Below are positions 10,644-20,703 of a DNA stretch of 64,000 bases, piece after piece. Position 1 is the stretch's first letter, and every line of letters begins with the position of its first letter. Both the position numbers and the translations under genes were made by a program. Source of the DNA: Cellulomonas sp. NS3 (GTDB taxonomy: Bacteria > Actinomycetota > Actinomycetes > Actinomycetales > Cellulomonadaceae); assembly GCF_024757985.1 (NCBI RefSeq), contig NZ_CP103289.1, positions 1,860,001-1,924,000 on the forward strand. Direction: 5' to 3'. The notes under the pieces were generated by a model. That model saw only the letters and a list, made by a program, of their open reading frames with translations. It was not told the DNA's origin and ran no database searches.

Positions 10644-11273
10644 TCACGGCGCGTCCGGCAGCAGCACCACCGGCCCTCGTCCCGCCAGCAGCATGAGCGG
10701 GTCGACGTACGCGTCGTCCGACGTCCGCACGCCCCAGTGCAGGCACGTGGCGGGCGCGCAGTGGCTCGCGTCACCGGCGACCTGACCGACGACCGCGCCC
10801 TGCTCGACCACGTCACCCGTCGCGACGCCCGGGGTGACCGGCTCGACGCTCGACCGGCGACCGTCCGGGTGCCGCAGCGTCAGGACGACGCGCCCCGCGA
10901 CGGGTCCCGCGAACGTCACGACGCCCGGGGCAGGCGCGAGCACGGGGTCACCGGGCGCGGCTCGCAGGTCGACGCCGCGGTGCCCGCTGAGCCAGCGCTC
11001 CTCGGGTGCGTCGAACTCGCGCACGACCTCGACCGGCTCGCGCAGGGGGAACGTGTAGCCGGGCTCGACCCCGGTACCCGCGCCGACGGCAGGCCCCGCC
11101 GCGACGTGCCCGGCAGCGACCGCGGCGAGCAGCACCGCGAGCACGGTCGCGACGAGCGCTGCCCGCAGCGCGCTCCTGGGGGCGAGCCGGGGGAGCGGAC
11201 CGGAGGTGCGCTCGGGTACGTCTCGGGGCCGGCGGCGGGTCGTCCGGCCGAGGGGCGCGCTCAGGCTGTCCAT
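10644..11273 (-). CDS. M23 (LytM-type) peptidase, exported
   Basis: A 209-residue protein with an N-terminal hydrophobic segment (about 35-60) acting as signal or anchor, then an M23 domain: GHRGVDLRAAPGDPVLAP provides the HxxxD metal ligands and CLHWGVR the last ligand. In the classical HxH motif the first His is catalytic; here it is Cys. The C-terminus YVDPLMLL is typical of the actinobacterial version found beside rpsB. ATG 11273 fits a -10-like CAGGGT seven bases upstream. It is convergent with the sigma-factor gene, and the 186-nt gap between them shows no strong terminator. Confidence 0.85.
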   Translation of the reverse strand: MDSLSAPLGRTTRRRPRDVPERTSGPLPRLAPRSALRAALVATVLAVLLAAVAAGHVAAGPAVGAGTGVEPGYTFPLREPVEVVREFDAPEERWLSGHRGVDLRAAPGDPVLAPAPGVVTFAGPVAGRVVLTLRHPDGRRSSVEPVTPGVATGDVVEQGAVVGQVAGDASHCAPATCLHWGVRTSDDAYVDPLMLLAGRGPVVLLPDAP

Positions 11274-11406
11274 GGCGGCGACCCTGCCCGCGCACGGCGC
11301 TCCGGAGGCCGGGCGCCTCGTCCCACCTGGGCGCCGGCGCGCGGTGTCCGGGCTGGGGGTGGTGCAGGCCACCGGGCGTGTGGCCGAGACCTCGGCGACC
11401 GTCCGC

Positions 11407-11412
11407 TAGACT
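11407..11412 (+). promoter_or_regulatory. Putative -10 of the rpsB-tsf promoter
   Basis: TAGACT fits the actinobacterial TANNNT -10 hexamer and lies about 260 nt before rpsB. No good -35 is visible at the usual spacing. Confidence 0.55.
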
Positions 11413-11420
11413 GACGCTCG

Positions 11421-11631
11421 CGACCGGTACGTGCCGGTCGACATCGCGCGTCATCATCTCCGCCCCGCAGGCACGCACCCGTTCCGGGTGCGGTCACGCA
11501 CGGGCACGAGGGTCGGCGCTGGCACCGGTCCGGGCTCGCAGCCCGGCGCCAGCAGCGACGTGGCGCCAGGGGCAACGACCGACCGGTCGGGGCCGACAAC
11601 CGAGAACGCGGGTCCCCGGCGTGGGACCCGC
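11421..11631 (+). promoter_or_regulatory. Structured rpsB leader with five hairpins
   Basis: The transcript from the TAGACT promoter would contain five consecutive inverted repeats: 11421-11427/11434-11440, 11474-11481/11485-11492, 11530-11535/11541-11546, 11545-11551/11561-11567 and 11608-11616/11623-11631. The third and fourth overlap and could be alternative. Such order suggests a regulatory leader, possibly bound by S2. Confidence 0.55.
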
Positions 11632-11673
11632 CCAGACGCGCGTGCCCACGGGTGCGCGCCGGAAGGACGTGCC

Positions 11674-12690
11674 ATGGCCGTCGTGACCATGCGCCAGCTG
11701 CTCGAGAGCGGTGTCCACTTCGGGCACCAGACCCGCCGCTGGAACCCCAAGATGAAGCGCTTCATCTTCACCGAGCGCAACGGCATCTACATCGTCGACC
11801 TGCAGCAGTCGCTGACGTACATCGACAGCGCCTACAACTTCGTCAAGGAGACGGTCGCGCACGGCGGCACGATCCTCTTCGTCGGCACGAAGAAGCAGGC
11901 GCAGGAGCCCGTCGCCGAGCAGGCCGCGCGCGTGGGCATGCCCTACGTCAACCAGCGCTGGCTCGGTGGCATGCTCACCAACTTCCAGACCGTCAACAAG
12001 CGGCTCCAGCGCCTCAAGGAGCTCGAGCTCGTCGACTTCGACGACGTCGCGGGCAGCGCCTTCACCAAGAAGGAGCTCCTCATCATGCGTCGCGAGCGCG
12101 ACAAGCTCGCCAAGACGCTCGGCGGCATCCGCGACATGACGAAGGTGCCCTCGGCGATCTGGATCGTCGACACGAACAAGGAGCACCTCGCGGTCGACGA
12201 GGCGCGCAAGCTCGGCATCCCGATCGTCGCGATCCTCGACACGAACTGCGACCCGGACGTCGTCGACTACAAGATCCCGGGCAACGACGACGCGATCCGC
12301 GCCGTCTCGCTGCTGACCCGCGTCATCGCGGACGCCGCGGCCGAGGGCCTCATGCAGCGTCACTCGGGCCGCAGCGGCGGCACGGACGCGGCTGCTGCCG
12401 ACGCCGAGCCGCTCGCCGAGTGGGAGCGCGAGCTCCTCGCCGGTGCCGAGGCCGACCTCGCGGGCGGGGCGACCACCCCGACCGAGGCCGCCCAGGCCGA
12501 GACGACCGAGGCCACCGCCGAGCCCGTCGTCGCCGCCACGGACGCTGCCGCGCAGGACGCCGCTACCGTCGGGGACGACTCCACGCCGGCCGGCGAGGCT
12601 GCCGAGGCCCCGGGCCAGGACGCCGCTCCCGCGATCGACGTCCCGGACGTCGCCACGCCCGCCGACGAGGGTGACGCCGCGTCCAAGTGA
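11674..12690 (+). CDS. rpsB: 30S ribosomal protein S2
   Basis: A 338-residue S2. The conserved core begins [20 protein letters not shown] and includes [20 protein letters not shown] and the C-terminal [13 protein letters not shown]. Residues from about 255 onward form an Ala/Glu/Thr-rich acidic tail of some 85 residues, longer than in most S2 proteins and without visible repeats. ATG 11674 follows GGAAGGA. It heads the rpsB-tsf operon behind a long structured leader. Confidence 0.97.
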   Translation: MAVVTMRQLLESGVHFGHQTRRWNPKMKRFIFTERNGIYIVDLQQSLTYIDSAYNFVKETVAHGGTILFVGTKKQAQEPVAEQAARVGMPYVNQRWLGGMLTNFQTVNKRLQRLKELELVDFDDVAGSAFTKKELLIMRRERDKLAKTLGGIRDMTKVPSAIWIVDTNKEHLAVDEARKLGIPIVAILDTNCDPDVVDYKIPGNDDAIRAVSLLTRVIADAAAEGLMQRHSGRSGGTDAAAADAEPLAEWERELLAGAEADLAGGATTPTEAAQAETTEATAEPVVAATDAAAQDAATVGDDSTPAGEAAEAPGQDAAPAIDVPDVATPADEGDAASK

Positions 12691-12733
12691 CGCGCACCCA
12701 TCCCCATCTGACGACAAGGACGGACACAGACTG

Positions 12734-13573
12734 ATGGCGAACTACAGCCTCGCTGACATCAAGGCGCTCCGCGAGAAGACCGGCGCGGGGATGCTCGACG
12801 TCAAGAAGGCGCTCGAGGAGGCGGAGGGCGACGCCGACAAGGCGCTCGAGATCATCCGCGTCAAGGGCCTCAAGGGTGTCGGCAAGCGTGAGGGCCGCTC
12901 GGCCTCCGACGGTCTCGTCGCGGCGAACGTCGCGGCCGACGGCCAGGGCCGGACGGGCGTGCTCGTCGAGGTCAACTCGGAGACGGACTTCGTCGCGAAG
13001 AACACGACGTTCATCGCGCTCGCCGACAAGGTCCTCGCGGCCGCCGTCGCGTCGGGTGCCGCGGACGCCGAGGCGCTCCTCGCCTCGGACGTCGACGGCT
13101 CCTCGCTGCAGTCGGTCGTCGACGAGACGGCCGCGACGCTCGGCGAGAAGGTCGTCGTGCGCCGCGTGGCGCGCGTCACCGGCGAGCACGTCGAGGTCTA
13201 CCTGCACAAGGTCAACAAGGACCTGCCCCCGCAGGTCGGCGTCCTCGTGGCGACGGACGCGGCCGGAGCCTCGGTCGCGCGCGACATCGCGACGCACATC
13301 GCGGCGTACTCCCCGACGTTCCTCACGCGTGACGAGGTCGCCGAGGAGACGGTCGCCTCGGAGCGTCACATCGCCGAGGAGACCGCGCGCAACGAGGGCA
13401 AGCCCGAGGCCGCGCTCCCGAAGATCATCGAGGGTCGCCTGAACGGCTACTTCAAGGAGAACGTCCTGCTCGAGCAGGCGTTCGCCAAGGACCCGAAGAA
13501 GACGGTCGGCCAGGTCCTCACCGAGGCCGGCGGCACCGTCACGGCGTTCGTGCGGTTCCGCGTCGGCGCCTGA
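12734..13573 (+). CDS. tsf: Elongation factor Ts
   Basis: A 279-residue guanine nucleotide exchange factor for EF-Tu. The N-terminal UBA-like domain is [20 protein letters not shown], and the TDFVAKN motif that inserts into EF-Tu is present near residue 80. Domain repeats continue to the C-terminus [12 protein letters not shown]. Start ATG 12734 lies 43 nt after rpsB, the normal operon partner. A strong terminator hairpin follows. Confidence 0.97.
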   Translation: MANYSLADIKALREKTGAGMLDVKKALEEAEGDADKALEIIRVKGLKGVGKREGRSASDGLVAANVAADGQGRTGVLVEVNSETDFVAKNTTFIALADKVLAAAVASGAADAEALLASDVDGSSLQSVVDETAATLGEKVVVRRVARVTGEHVEVYLHKVNKDLPPQVGVLVATDAAGASVARDIATHIAAYSPTFLTRDEVAEETVASERHIAEETARNEGKPEAALPKIIEGRLNGYFKENVLLEQAFAKDPKKTVGQVLTEAGGTVTAFVRFRVGA

Positions 13574-13588
13574 GCACCGACGCGACCC

Positions 13589-13626
13589 CCGGTGGCCCCG
13601 GCCCGACCACGGGCCGGGGCCACCGG
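13589..13626 (+). terminator. rpsB-tsf terminator hairpin
   Basis: A perfect 16-bp stem (13589-13604 with 13611-13626) with a 6-nt loop starts 16 nt after the tsf stop. It has no T-tract. Confidence 0.7.
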
Positions 13627-13671
13627 TACGAGCACCCCAGACCGAGCACGTCGAGCACAGCAGGAGGCACC

Positions 13672-14415
13672 GTGGGCCAGGACGTGACCGCACCGGACCA
13701 GGACGGCGTGCTTCCTCGCCGGGTCCTGCTCAAGCTCTCGGGCGAGATGTTCGGCGGCGGCGCCGTCGGCCTCGCTCCCGACGTCGTCCAGCGGGTCGCG
13801 GCCGAGATCGCCGTGGCGGTCCGCAGCGGCGTGCAGGTCGCGATCGTCGTCGGCGGCGGCAACTTCTTCCGCGGCGCCGAGCTCGCGCAGCGCGGCATCG
13901 ACCGCGCCCGGGCCGACTACATGGGCATGCTCGGCACGGTCATGAACTGCCTCGCGCTGCAGGACTTCCTCGAGCAGGCCGGCGTCAGCACGCGCGTGCA
14001 GACCGCGATCACGATGGGTCAGGTCGCCGAGCCGTACATCCCGCTGCGGGCGATCCGGCACATGGAGAAGGGCCGCGTCGTCATCTTCGGCGCCGGCGCG
14101 GGCATGCCGTTCTTCTCGACGGACACGGTCTCCGTGCAGCGCGCGCTCGAGACGCACTGCCAGGAGGTGCTCATGGGGAAGAACGGCGTGGACGGCGTCT
14201 ACACCGCGGACCCGCGCACCGATCCCACGGCGGTCAAGCTGGACCACCTGACCTACACGGACGCGCTCGTCAACGACCTCGGCGTCATGGACGCCACGGC
14301 GATCAGCCTGTGCCGTGACAACGACGTGCGGATGCGCGTGTTCGGCATGGAGCCCGGCAACGTCACGCGCGCGCTGCAGGGTGAGAAGATCGGCACGCTG
14401 GTCACCGTCGACTGA
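13672..14415 (+). CDS. pyrH: Uridylate kinase
   Basis: A 247-residue UMP kinase of the amino acid kinase fold that makes UDP for nucleic acid and cell-wall precursors. Motifs: [11 protein letters not shown] near the N-terminus, [12 protein letters not shown], the conserved [11 protein letters not shown] and [12 protein letters not shown] 13672 is supported by AGGAGG at 13662-13667. It is followed closely by frr and cdsA, the usual pyrH-frr-cdsA order. Confidence 0.97.
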   Translation: MGQDVTAPDQDGVLPRRVLLKLSGEMFGGGAVGLAPDVVQRVAAEIAVAVRSGVQVAIVVGGGNFFRGAELAQRGIDRARADYMGMLGTVMNCLALQDFLEQAGVSTRVQTAITMGQVAEPYIPLRAIRHMEKGRVVIFGAGAGMPFFSTDTVSVQRALETHCQEVLMGKNGVDGVYTADPRTDPTAVKLDHLTYTDALVNDLGVMDATAISLCRDNDVRMRVFGMEPGNVTRALQGEKIGTLVTVD

Positions 14416-14479
14416 CGGGCGTCCGCGCCGCACGACCACCCCGCACGACCGCACCCCCCGAGCACATGAAGGAGCACCG

Positions 14480-15037
14480 GTGATCGACGAGACCCTCCTC
14501 GAGGCCGAGGACAAGATGGACAAGGCGATCGAGGTCGCCAAGGAGGACTTCGCGACGATCCGCACGGGCCGGGCGAACGCCGCCATGTTCTCGAAGATCT
14601 TCGTCGACTACTACGGCAGCCCGACCCCGCTGCAGCAGCTCGCGTCGTTCAACGTGACCGAGGCGCGCACGATCCTCATCACGCCGTTCGACAAGTCGTC
14701 GTCGAGCGCCGTCGAGAAGGCCCTGCGCGACTCCGACCTCGGTGTGAACCCGACGAACGACGGCAACGTCATCCGCGTCGTGCTGCCCGCGCTCACGCAG
14801 GAGCGCCGCAAGGACTACGTCAAGCTCGCCCGCACCAAGGCCGAGGACGCGCGCATCTCGGTGCGCAACATCCGCCGGCGTGCCAAGGAGGAGCTCGACC
14901 GCATCGCGAAGGACGGCGAGGCGGGCGAGGACGAGGTCGGTCGTGCGGAGAAGGAGCTCGAGCAGCTGACCAAGCGGCACGTCGACGCGATCGACACGGT
15001 TCTCGCCGCCAAGGAGAACGAGCTGCTCGAGGTCTGA
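14480..15037 (+). CDS. frr: Ribosome recycling factor
   Basis: A 185-residue factor that with EF-G splits post-termination ribosomes. The family text is clear: [46 protein letters not shown], and the C-terminal helices. GTG 14480 after GAAGGA gives the usual N-terminus; upstream in-frame starts would add unrelated sequence. The stop shares one base with the cdsA ATG. Confidence 0.97.
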   Translation: MIDETLLEAEDKMDKAIEVAKEDFATIRTGRANAAMFSKIFVDYYGSPTPLQQLASFNVTEARTILITPFDKSSSSAVEKALRDSDLGVNPTNDGNVIRVVLPALTQERRKDYVKLARTKAEDARISVRNIRRRAKEELDRIAKDGEAGEDEVGRAEKELEQLTKRHVDAIDTVLAAKENELLEV

Positions 15038-15906
15038 TGCCCCAGAACGCCGCCCGCCTCGCCGCCGCCAGCGCACCCCGCACGCCCGGGGTCTCGCGCA
15101 CGGGCCGCGACCTGCCCGTCGCCGTCGTGGTGGGGCTGACGCTCCTCGCGATCGTCGGTGCCTCGCTGTTCGTGCGCAAGGAGGGCTTCCTCCTGCTCAC
15201 GGTGCTCGCCGTGGGCGCCGGGTTGTGGGAGCTGGCGCAGGCCTTCGCGCGGCGCGGGATCCACCTGCCGCTGCTGCCGCTGCTCGTGGGCGACGTGGGC
15301 ATCCTCGTGTCGGCCTACATGGCCGGCGCCGAGGCGCTGTTCGTCGCGTTCCTGCTCACGGTCGGCGGTGCCGTCGTCTGGCGGGTGCTCGACGGCAGCG
15401 GTGCGCCCGCGCTGCGCGACGCGACCGGTGCGGCGTTCGCGGCGGCGTACCTGCCGTTCCTCGCGGGCTTCGTCATGCTCCTGCTCGCGCAGCCGGACGG
15501 CGCGTTCCGTGTGCTGCTGTTCATCCTGCTGTGCGTCGCGAGCGACACCGGCGGCTACGTCGTCGGGGTCCTGATCGGCCGGCACCCGCTCGCGCCCTCC
15601 GTCAGCCCGAAGAAGACGTGGGAGGGGCTGATCGGCTCGCTCGTCCTGGCGTGCCTCGTCGGAGTCGTGGGGATCGGCGCGATGTTCGACGGCGCCCCGC
15701 TCGTCGGTGTGGCGCTCGGCGTCGCGACGGTCGTCACGGCCTCGCTCGGCGACCTGTCCGAGTCGCTGCTCAAGCGTGACCTCGAGCTCAAGGACATGGG
15801 CTCGTTGCTCCCGGGCCACGGCGGTCTGCTCGACCGCCTGGACTCGATGCTCCTCACGGCCCCGGTCGTGTACCTGATCCTCACCGTGCTCCAGCCGGTC
15901 GTCTGA
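15037..15906 (+). CDS. cdsA: Phosphatidate cytidylyltransferase
   Basis: A 289-residue integral membrane enzyme that makes CDP-diacylglycerol from phosphatidic acid and CTP, the entry to phospholipid synthesis. About eight hydrophobic segments are visible, and the CDS signature spans SPKKTWEGLIGSLV to GDLSESLLKRDLELKDMG and GHGGLLDRLDS. The N-terminal 25 residues are an Ala/Arg-rich cytoplasmic tail. Its ATG overlaps the frr stop. Confidence 0.96.
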   Translation: MPQNAARLAAASAPRTPGVSRTGRDLPVAVVVGLTLLAIVGASLFVRKEGFLLLTVLAVGAGLWELAQAFARRGIHLPLLPLLVGDVGILVSAYMAGAEALFVAFLLTVGGAVVWRVLDGSGAPALRDATGAAFAAAYLPFLAGFVMLLLAQPDGAFRVLLFILLCVASDTGGYVVGVLIGRHPLAPSVSPKKTWEGLIGSLVLACLVGVVGIGAMFDGAPLVGVALGVATVVTASLGDLSESLLKRDLELKDMGSLLPGHGGLLDRLDSMLLTAPVVYLILTVLQPVV

Positions 15907-15945
15907 GCGGCGCACCACCCCGAACCCCGAGAGGGGGTGCCCGTC

Positions 15946-17073
15946 ATGAGCGGGACACCCGTCACCCTGAACATGTCTGCGCCGACGCGCGGCGCCCGCG
16001 GCAAGCCGCCGCGCCACTTCGTCGACCTCACGCCCGAGCAGCGGGTCGAGGCCGTCACCGCCCTCGGCGAGAAGCCGTTCCGCGCCAAGCAGCTCGCGAC
16101 GCACTACTTCACGCACCTCACGTCGGACCCGGCGGAGATGACCGACCTGCCGAAGGCGAGCCGCGACACGCTGGCCGCGGAGCTCTTCCCGCAGCTGCTC
16201 ACGGCGGCGCGTACGCTCCAGGCCGACGGCGGCACGACCGTCAAGACGCTGTGGCACCTGTTCGACGGCGCGAAGGTCGAGTCGGTGCTCATGCGGTACC
16301 CCAACCGGTCGACGCTGTGCGTGTCGAGCCAGGCCGGCTGCGGCATGGCGTGCCCGTTCTGCGCGACGGGACAGCTCGGTCTGACCCGCAACCTGTCGAC
16401 CGCGGAGATCGTCGAGCAGGTCCGCGCGGCGGCGCGCTCGCTCGCGGACGGCGAGATCCCCGGCGGCCCGACGCGGCTGTCGAACCTCGTGTTCATGGGC
16501 ATGGGCGAGCCGCTCGCGAACTACAAGGCGGTCATGGAGACGGTGCGCCGCCTCGTGGCGCCCGCGCCCGACGGGCTCGGAATGTCGGCGCGCAACATCA
16601 CCGTCTCGACCGTCGGCCTCGTGCCCGCGATCGAGAAGCTCACGAACGAGGGCATCCCGGTGACCCTCGCCGTGTCGATGCACGCCCCCGACGACGAGCT
16701 GCGCGACACCCTCGTGCCGGTCAACACCCGGTGGAGCGTCGACCAGACGCTCGACGCGGCGTACCGGTACTTCCAGGTGACCGGCCGCCGCGTGTCGATC
16801 GAGTACGCCCTGATCCGCGACATGAACGACCACGCGTGGCGCGCGGACATGCTGGGCGAGAAGCTCAACGCGCGCGGCAAGGGCTGGGTGCACTGCAACC
16901 CCATCCCGCTCAACCCGACACCGGGGTCGATCTGGACGGCGAGCGATCCCGCGGTCGAGGCCGAGTTCGTGGCACGCTTGCGCGCGCACGGCATCCCGAC
17001 GACGATCCGTGACACTCGGGGGAGTGACATCGACGGCGCGTGCGGCCAGCTCGCAGCCGATGAGGAAGGGTGA
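15946..17073 (+). CDS. rlmN: 23S rRNA (adenine2503-C2)-methyltransferase RlmN
   Basis: A 375-residue radical SAM enzyme that methylates A2503 of 23S rRNA and A37 of some tRNAs. The cluster motif is CGMACPFC, followed by the glycine-rich [11 protein letters not shown]; the C-terminal [11 protein letters not shown] carries the methyl-carrying Cys. ATG 15946 is eight bases from GAGGGGG; GTG 15937 overlaps that sequence and is less likely. The stop overlaps the next gene's GTG. Confidence 0.96.
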   Translation: MSGTPVTLNMSAPTRGARGKPPRHFVDLTPEQRVEAVTALGEKPFRAKQLATHYFTHLTSDPAEMTDLPKASRDTLAAELFPQLLTAARTLQADGGTTVKTLWHLFDGAKVESVLMRYPNRSTLCVSSQAGCGMACPFCATGQLGLTRNLSTAEIVEQVRAAARSLADGEIPGGPTRLSNLVFMGMGEPLANYKAVMETVRRLVAPAPDGLGMSARNITVSTVGLVPAIEKLTNEGIPVTLAVSMHAPDDELRDTLVPVNTRWSVDQTLDAAYRYFQVTGRRVSIEYALIRDMNDHAWRADMLGEKLNARGKGWVHCNPIPLNPTPGSIWTASDPAVEAEFVARLRAHGIPTTIRDTRGSDIDGACGQLAADEEG

Positions 17074-17624
17074 GCGACGTCATGTTCCGGACCGTCTCGG
17101 GCCTGCGCACCGGTTACGACCCCGACGAGGTGGACGACTTCTTCGAGCACGCGCGGGCGGTGTACGAGAAGGGTCCCGCGGGGGCGCTCTCCGGACGTGA
17201 CGTGCGGACGGTCGCGTTCGACATGGTCCGCCGCGGGTACGTGACGTCGGCGGTCGACGCGGCGCTCGACCGGCTGGAGGCGGCGTTCGTGGCGCGAGCC
17301 CGTGCCGACTTCGTGGCGGAGCACGGGCAGCAGGCCTGGATGGACCGGCTCGCCGAGCAGGCGCGCACCCTGTACGGGCGGCTCACGCGGCCCGACGGCG
17401 AGCGGTTCGCCCCGCCGCACGGCCGCCAGCCGGGCTACGAGCCGGCGGACGTCGACGACCTCTGCCACCGGCTGATCGCCTACTTCGACAAGGGTCAGCC
17501 GCTCACGGCGCAGGAGCTGCGCTCGGCGACCTTCCGTCGCCGCAACGGCCGTGCGGGGTACGCCGAGGCCCCGGTCGACGCGTTCCTGGACCGCGCGGTC
17601 GAGGTCATCCTCGGCGCCGAGTGA
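17070..17624 (+). CDS. DivIVA-domain protein
   Basis: A 184-residue soluble protein with two related DivIVA-type modules: [20 protein letters not shown] near the start and [17 protein letters not shown] near residue 115. Between them lies a helical segment. DivIVA/Wag31 proteins mark poles and curved membrane in Actinobacteria, but this short two-module type lacks the long coiled coil and its role is unknown. GTG 17070 overlaps the rlmN stop (GTGA). Confidence 0.82.
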   Translation: MSDVMFRTVSGLRTGYDPDEVDDFFEHARAVYEKGPAGALSGRDVRTVAFDMVRRGYVTSAVDAALDRLEAAFVARARADFVAEHGQQAWMDRLAEQARTLYGRLTRPDGERFAPPHGRQPGYEPADVDDLCHRLIAYFDKGQPLTAQELRSATFRRRNGRAGYAEAPVDAFLDRAVEVILGAE

Positions 17625-17736
17625 CCGCAGACCGCGCCGGGCAGCCCGGACGCGGTCCCTCCGTCCACGTCGGTCGAGGTGCTCCCGCGTCCCCGGCGTG
17701 CACGGGGCGTGGCGGCGGACCAGGGATGATGGGCAC

Positions 17737-18927
17737 GTGAGCCAGCGCACCGTCCTCCTGCTCGGGTCGACCGGGTCCATCGGGACCCAGGCCGTCGACG
17801 TCGTCCGCCGCAACCCCGACCGGTTCCGGGTCACGGGGCTCAGCGCCGGGGGAGCAGACCCTGCCGCGCTCGCGCGCCAGGCGATCGAGCTCGGCGTCGA
17901 GGCCGTCGCGGTCGCGGACCCTGCGGCAGCGGGCCCGCTCTTCGCGGAGCTGACGCGCGTGAGCGCCGAGGCCGGCCTGCGTCAGCTGGGCGTCGAGGTG
18001 CTGACCGGCCCGGACGCGGCGACGAGGCTCGCGGAGCGCCGCGCCGACGTCGTGCTCAACGGCATCACCGGCTCCGTCGGGCTCGGACCCACGCTCGCGG
18101 CGCTCGCGACGGGCAGCACGCTCGCCCTCGCCAACAAGGAGTCCCTGGTGGTCGGCGGGCGGCTCGTGCGGGCGGCCCAGCAGCGTCCCGACCAGATCGT
18201 CCCGGTCGACTCCGAGCACTCGGCGATCGCCCAGGCGCTGCGCGCGGGTGCGGCGCACGAGGTGCGCCGGCTCGTGCTGACCGCCTCGGGCGGGCCGTTC
18301 CGCGGGCGGGACCGCGACGAGCTGAAGGCCGTGACGGCGGAGCAGGCGCTGCACCACCCGACGTGGTCGATGGGTCCGGTCGTCACGGTGAACTCCGCGA
18401 CGCTCATGAACAAGGGCCTCGAGCTCATCGAGGCCCACCTGCTGTTCGACGTGCCCGTCGAGGACATCACCGTGGTGGTGCACCCGCAGTCGGTCGTGCA
18501 CTCGATGGTCGAGTTCGTCGACGGCTCGACGATCGCGCAGGCCTCGCCCCCGGACATGCGACTGCCGATCGCGCTCGGCCTGTCCTGGCCCGACCGCGTC
18601 GCAGACGCCGCGCCGGGGTGCGACTGGACGCGCGCGACGTCGTGGACGTTCGAGCCGCTCGACGAGGAGGTCTTCGGCGCGGTGGCGCTCGCGCGGGCGG
18701 CCGTCGCGGCCTCGGCGACGCACCCCGCGGTCCTCAACGCCGCCAACGAGGAGTGCGTCGCGGCGTTCCTCGCGGGGCAGATCGGCTTCCTCGACATCGT
18801 CACGACCGTCGAGCGGGTCCTCGCGGAGCACGACGGCACCGCGCCCGCCGACGTGCGGCTCGACGACGTGCTCGAGGCGGAGACGTGGGCGCGGGCTCGC
18901 GCGCACGAGGTGCTCGCCCGGCGCTGA
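17737..18927 (+). CDS. dxr: 1-deoxy-D-xylulose 5-phosphate reductoisomerase
   Basis: A 396-residue NADPH-dependent enzyme making MEP, the committed step of the non-mevalonate isoprenoid pathway. The NADPH motif [14 protein letters not shown] is at the N-terminus; [23 protein letters not shown] and the [19 protein letters not shown] region hold the metal and substrate site. GTG 17737 gives the family N-terminus, and GATGAT ends six bases before it, suggesting a leaderless transcript. ispG, another gene of the pathway, lies 3 kb downstream. Confidence 0.96.
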   Translation: MSQRTVLLLGSTGSIGTQAVDVVRRNPDRFRVTGLSAGGADPAALARQAIELGVEAVAVADPAAAGPLFAELTRVSAEAGLRQLGVEVLTGPDAATRLAERRADVVLNGITGSVGLGPTLAALATGSTLALANKESLVVGGRLVRAAQQRPDQIVPVDSEHSAIAQALRAGAAHEVRRLVLTASGGPFRGRDRDELKAVTAEQALHHPTWSMGPVVTVNSATLMNKGLELIEAHLLFDVPVEDITVVVHPQSVVHSMVEFVDGSTIAQASPPDMRLPIALGLSWPDRVADAAPGCDWTRATSWTFEPLDEEVFGAVALARAAVAASATHPAVLNAANEECVAAFLAGQIGFLDIVTTVERVLAEHDGTAPADVRLDDVLEAETWARARAHEVLARR

Positions 18928-19047
18928 CCGCCGTGGTGCGCACCGCCCCCCGACGGGGCGCGCGGCGGGGGCGCCCGCTGCCCGCCGGCCGGGCGTCCGG
19001 TCACCGCCGGTCGGTCGGGCAGCCGATCACGACCGCCGGGCACCTGG

Positions 19048-20445
19048 TCACCACCGGACGAGCGGCAGCTCCGGGCTCTCCCACCCGGTCCGCGCCTCGA
19101 CCGCGTCCGCGAGCCGGCCGAGGTGCGACGCGAGCGCGAGCCCCGTCCGGCTCGCCGACGGCCGTGCACCGTCGTGGTCGACCCACGGCAGCCGGGTGAG
19201 CTCGGTGGCGCTCCCGGTGACGAGGTCCGCGAGCGTCCGCCCGGCGACGTTCGCCGCCGCGACGCCGCCACGGCCGAAGCCCGTGGCCCAGCCGAGCCCG
19301 GTGTCCCGGTCCAGCCCGACGCGCGGCATCCCGTCGCGCGTCACGGCGACCGGCGCCCGCCACGCGTGCGTGACGGGGGCCCCGGCGGCGCCGGGCAGGA
19401 GGTCGACGAGCCGGCCCTGCAGGTGCTCGGCCTCCGCCGCGGCGAGCCCGCCCGCGTCGCGACCGCCCGCCTCGCCACGGCCCGTGCCGGGACCGCCACC
19501 CGTGCCCGCCCACCGCCGACGACCGGGCAGCGCCGCGACGAGCCGGCCCTCCTCGGTGCGGCGGACCTCGAGCCGGTCGTGCGCGGCGTCCGCGAGGCCC
19601 TGACCGCGCGCGAGCCCGACGGCCTCCCACCGCGCGTCCCCGAGCGGCTCCGTCGCGACGAGGTCGAGGGCGGCCGCCGCGACCGGGCGGTCGACCCCAG
19701 CGATCGTCGGGGTCCACGCGCCCGCGGCCCGGACGACGACGCGCGTCCGCACCGTCCCGTGCTCCGTGACGACGGCGCCGGGCGAGACCCGCACGACGCG
19801 GGTGCCCTCGACCAGCCGGACGCCGCGTGCGACGAGCACGTCCGCGAGCCCGTGCAGCAGTCGCGCCGGGTCGAGCTGGGCGCTGTCCGGGGTCCAGGAC
19901 CCCCCGAGAACGCCCGGCACCCCCACGTGCTCCGCGACCGCGTCGGGCGCCAGGAGCTGCTCCTCGTCGCCCCAGGCACCGGCGTTGGAGGCTCGCGCCC
20001 GCACGCGCGCGAGCTGGGGCAGGGTCCGGGCCACCGTCACGGCCCCCGCGTACGTGAAGCCGCAGTCGATCTCCTCGGCGGCGGCGACACCCCCGACCTC
20101 GACGACCGCGTCGCGCATCGTGGCCCGCAGGCTACGAGCCGTGCCCGGGCCGTGGGCGCGCGCGACGTCCTCGGCGCTCACCGCGAGGCGTGCGGAGCAC
20201 GAGCCGAGGCCGCGCGCGCTCCCGCCCGCCGCCACCCGCTCCTGCTCGAGCACGACGACGTCGAGCGCGGGGTCGGCCTCGAGCAGGTAGTACGCGGTCC
20301 ACAGCCCTGCGGCCCCGGCCCCGACGACCACCACGTCCGCGCGGGTGTCCCCGTCGAGGCCACCGTCGAACCCGTCGTCGGGGTGCGCCCCGGGTGAGGT
20401 CCCGGCAGTGTCCCAGAGCGGCACGGGCAGCGGTGCCGGCGTCAC
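19048..20445 (-). CDS. FAD-dependent oxidoreductase, DAO (glycine/D-amino acid oxidase) family
   Basis: A 465-residue flavoprotein. The dinucleotide fold VVVVGAGAAGLWTAYYLLEA starts near residue 37 and LEQERVAAGGSARGLGSCSA follows; the DAO barrel continues to TGLGWATGFGRGGVAAANVA near the end, where the flavin is held. A Gly/Ala-rich insert lies around residue 310. Substrate unknown; this family oxidises secondary or D-amino acids. GTG 20445 follows GGGGAG and overlaps the stop of a small upstream ORF. It is an isolated gene, convergent with dxr. Confidence 0.85.
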   Translation of the reverse strand: MTPAPLPVPLWDTAGTSPGAHPDDGFDGGLDGDTRADVVVVGAGAAGLWTAYYLLEADPALDVVVLEQERVAAGGSARGLGSCSARLAVSAEDVARAHGPGTARSLRATMRDAVVEVGGVAAAEEIDCGFTYAGAVTVARTLPQLARVRARASNAGAWGDEEQLLAPDAVAEHVGVPGVLGGSWTPDSAQLDPARLLHGLADVLVARGVRLVEGTRVVRVSPGAVVTEHGTVRTRVVVRAAGAWTPTIAGVDRPVAAAALDLVATEPLGDARWEAVGLARGQGLADAAHDRLEVRRTEEGRLVAALPGRRRWAGTGGGPGTGRGEAGGRDAGGLAAAEAEHLQGRLVDLLPGAAGAPVTHAWRAPVAVTRDGMPRVGLDRDTGLGWATGFGRGGVAAANVAGRTLADLVTGSATELTRLPWVDHDGARPSASRTGLALASHLGRLADAVEARTGWESPELPLVRW

Positions 20446-20501
20446 CACGTGCTCCCCGAGGGGCGGGTCGCGGGTGTCGGGCGTCCGTCGGGCGCGCTCA
20501 T
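20442..20501 (-). CDS. Possible 19-codon leaderless upstream ORF of the DAO gene
   Basis: ATG 20501 starts a small frame (MSAPDGRPTPATRPSGSTW) whose TGA overlaps the GTG of the oxidoreductase in a GTGA arrangement. A strong -10-like TAGGGT (20508-20513, reverse strand) ends six bases before this ATG, so the transcript would begin at or next to the ATG. The peptide is Pro/Ser/Thr-rich with no known family. Its role would be translational coupling rather than a function of the peptide. Confidence 0.5.
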   Translation of the reverse strand: MSAPDGRPTPATRPSGSTW

Positions 20502-20703
20502 GGCGCGACCCTAGCGAGCGTGTCGCCCGCCCGCGCGGGGGCCGGTCCGCCGGTCGTGGCCGGCGCCGGAGCGACCCGCGACCCGGCGCGACCGCCCGCC
20601 GCGAGGGTGATCCGCGCATCCGGCGACCCGGTCACCCGTGAGGGCGGGGGATGATGGTCCCGGGACGGGCGGTCGACCGGACCGGAACGGGAGCGGAGCT
20701 GTC

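Noticed and set aside
13589-13626. Regulatory RNA rather than terminator after tsf
   Set aside because: Position just after the stop and a simple long stem are best explained as a transcript end.
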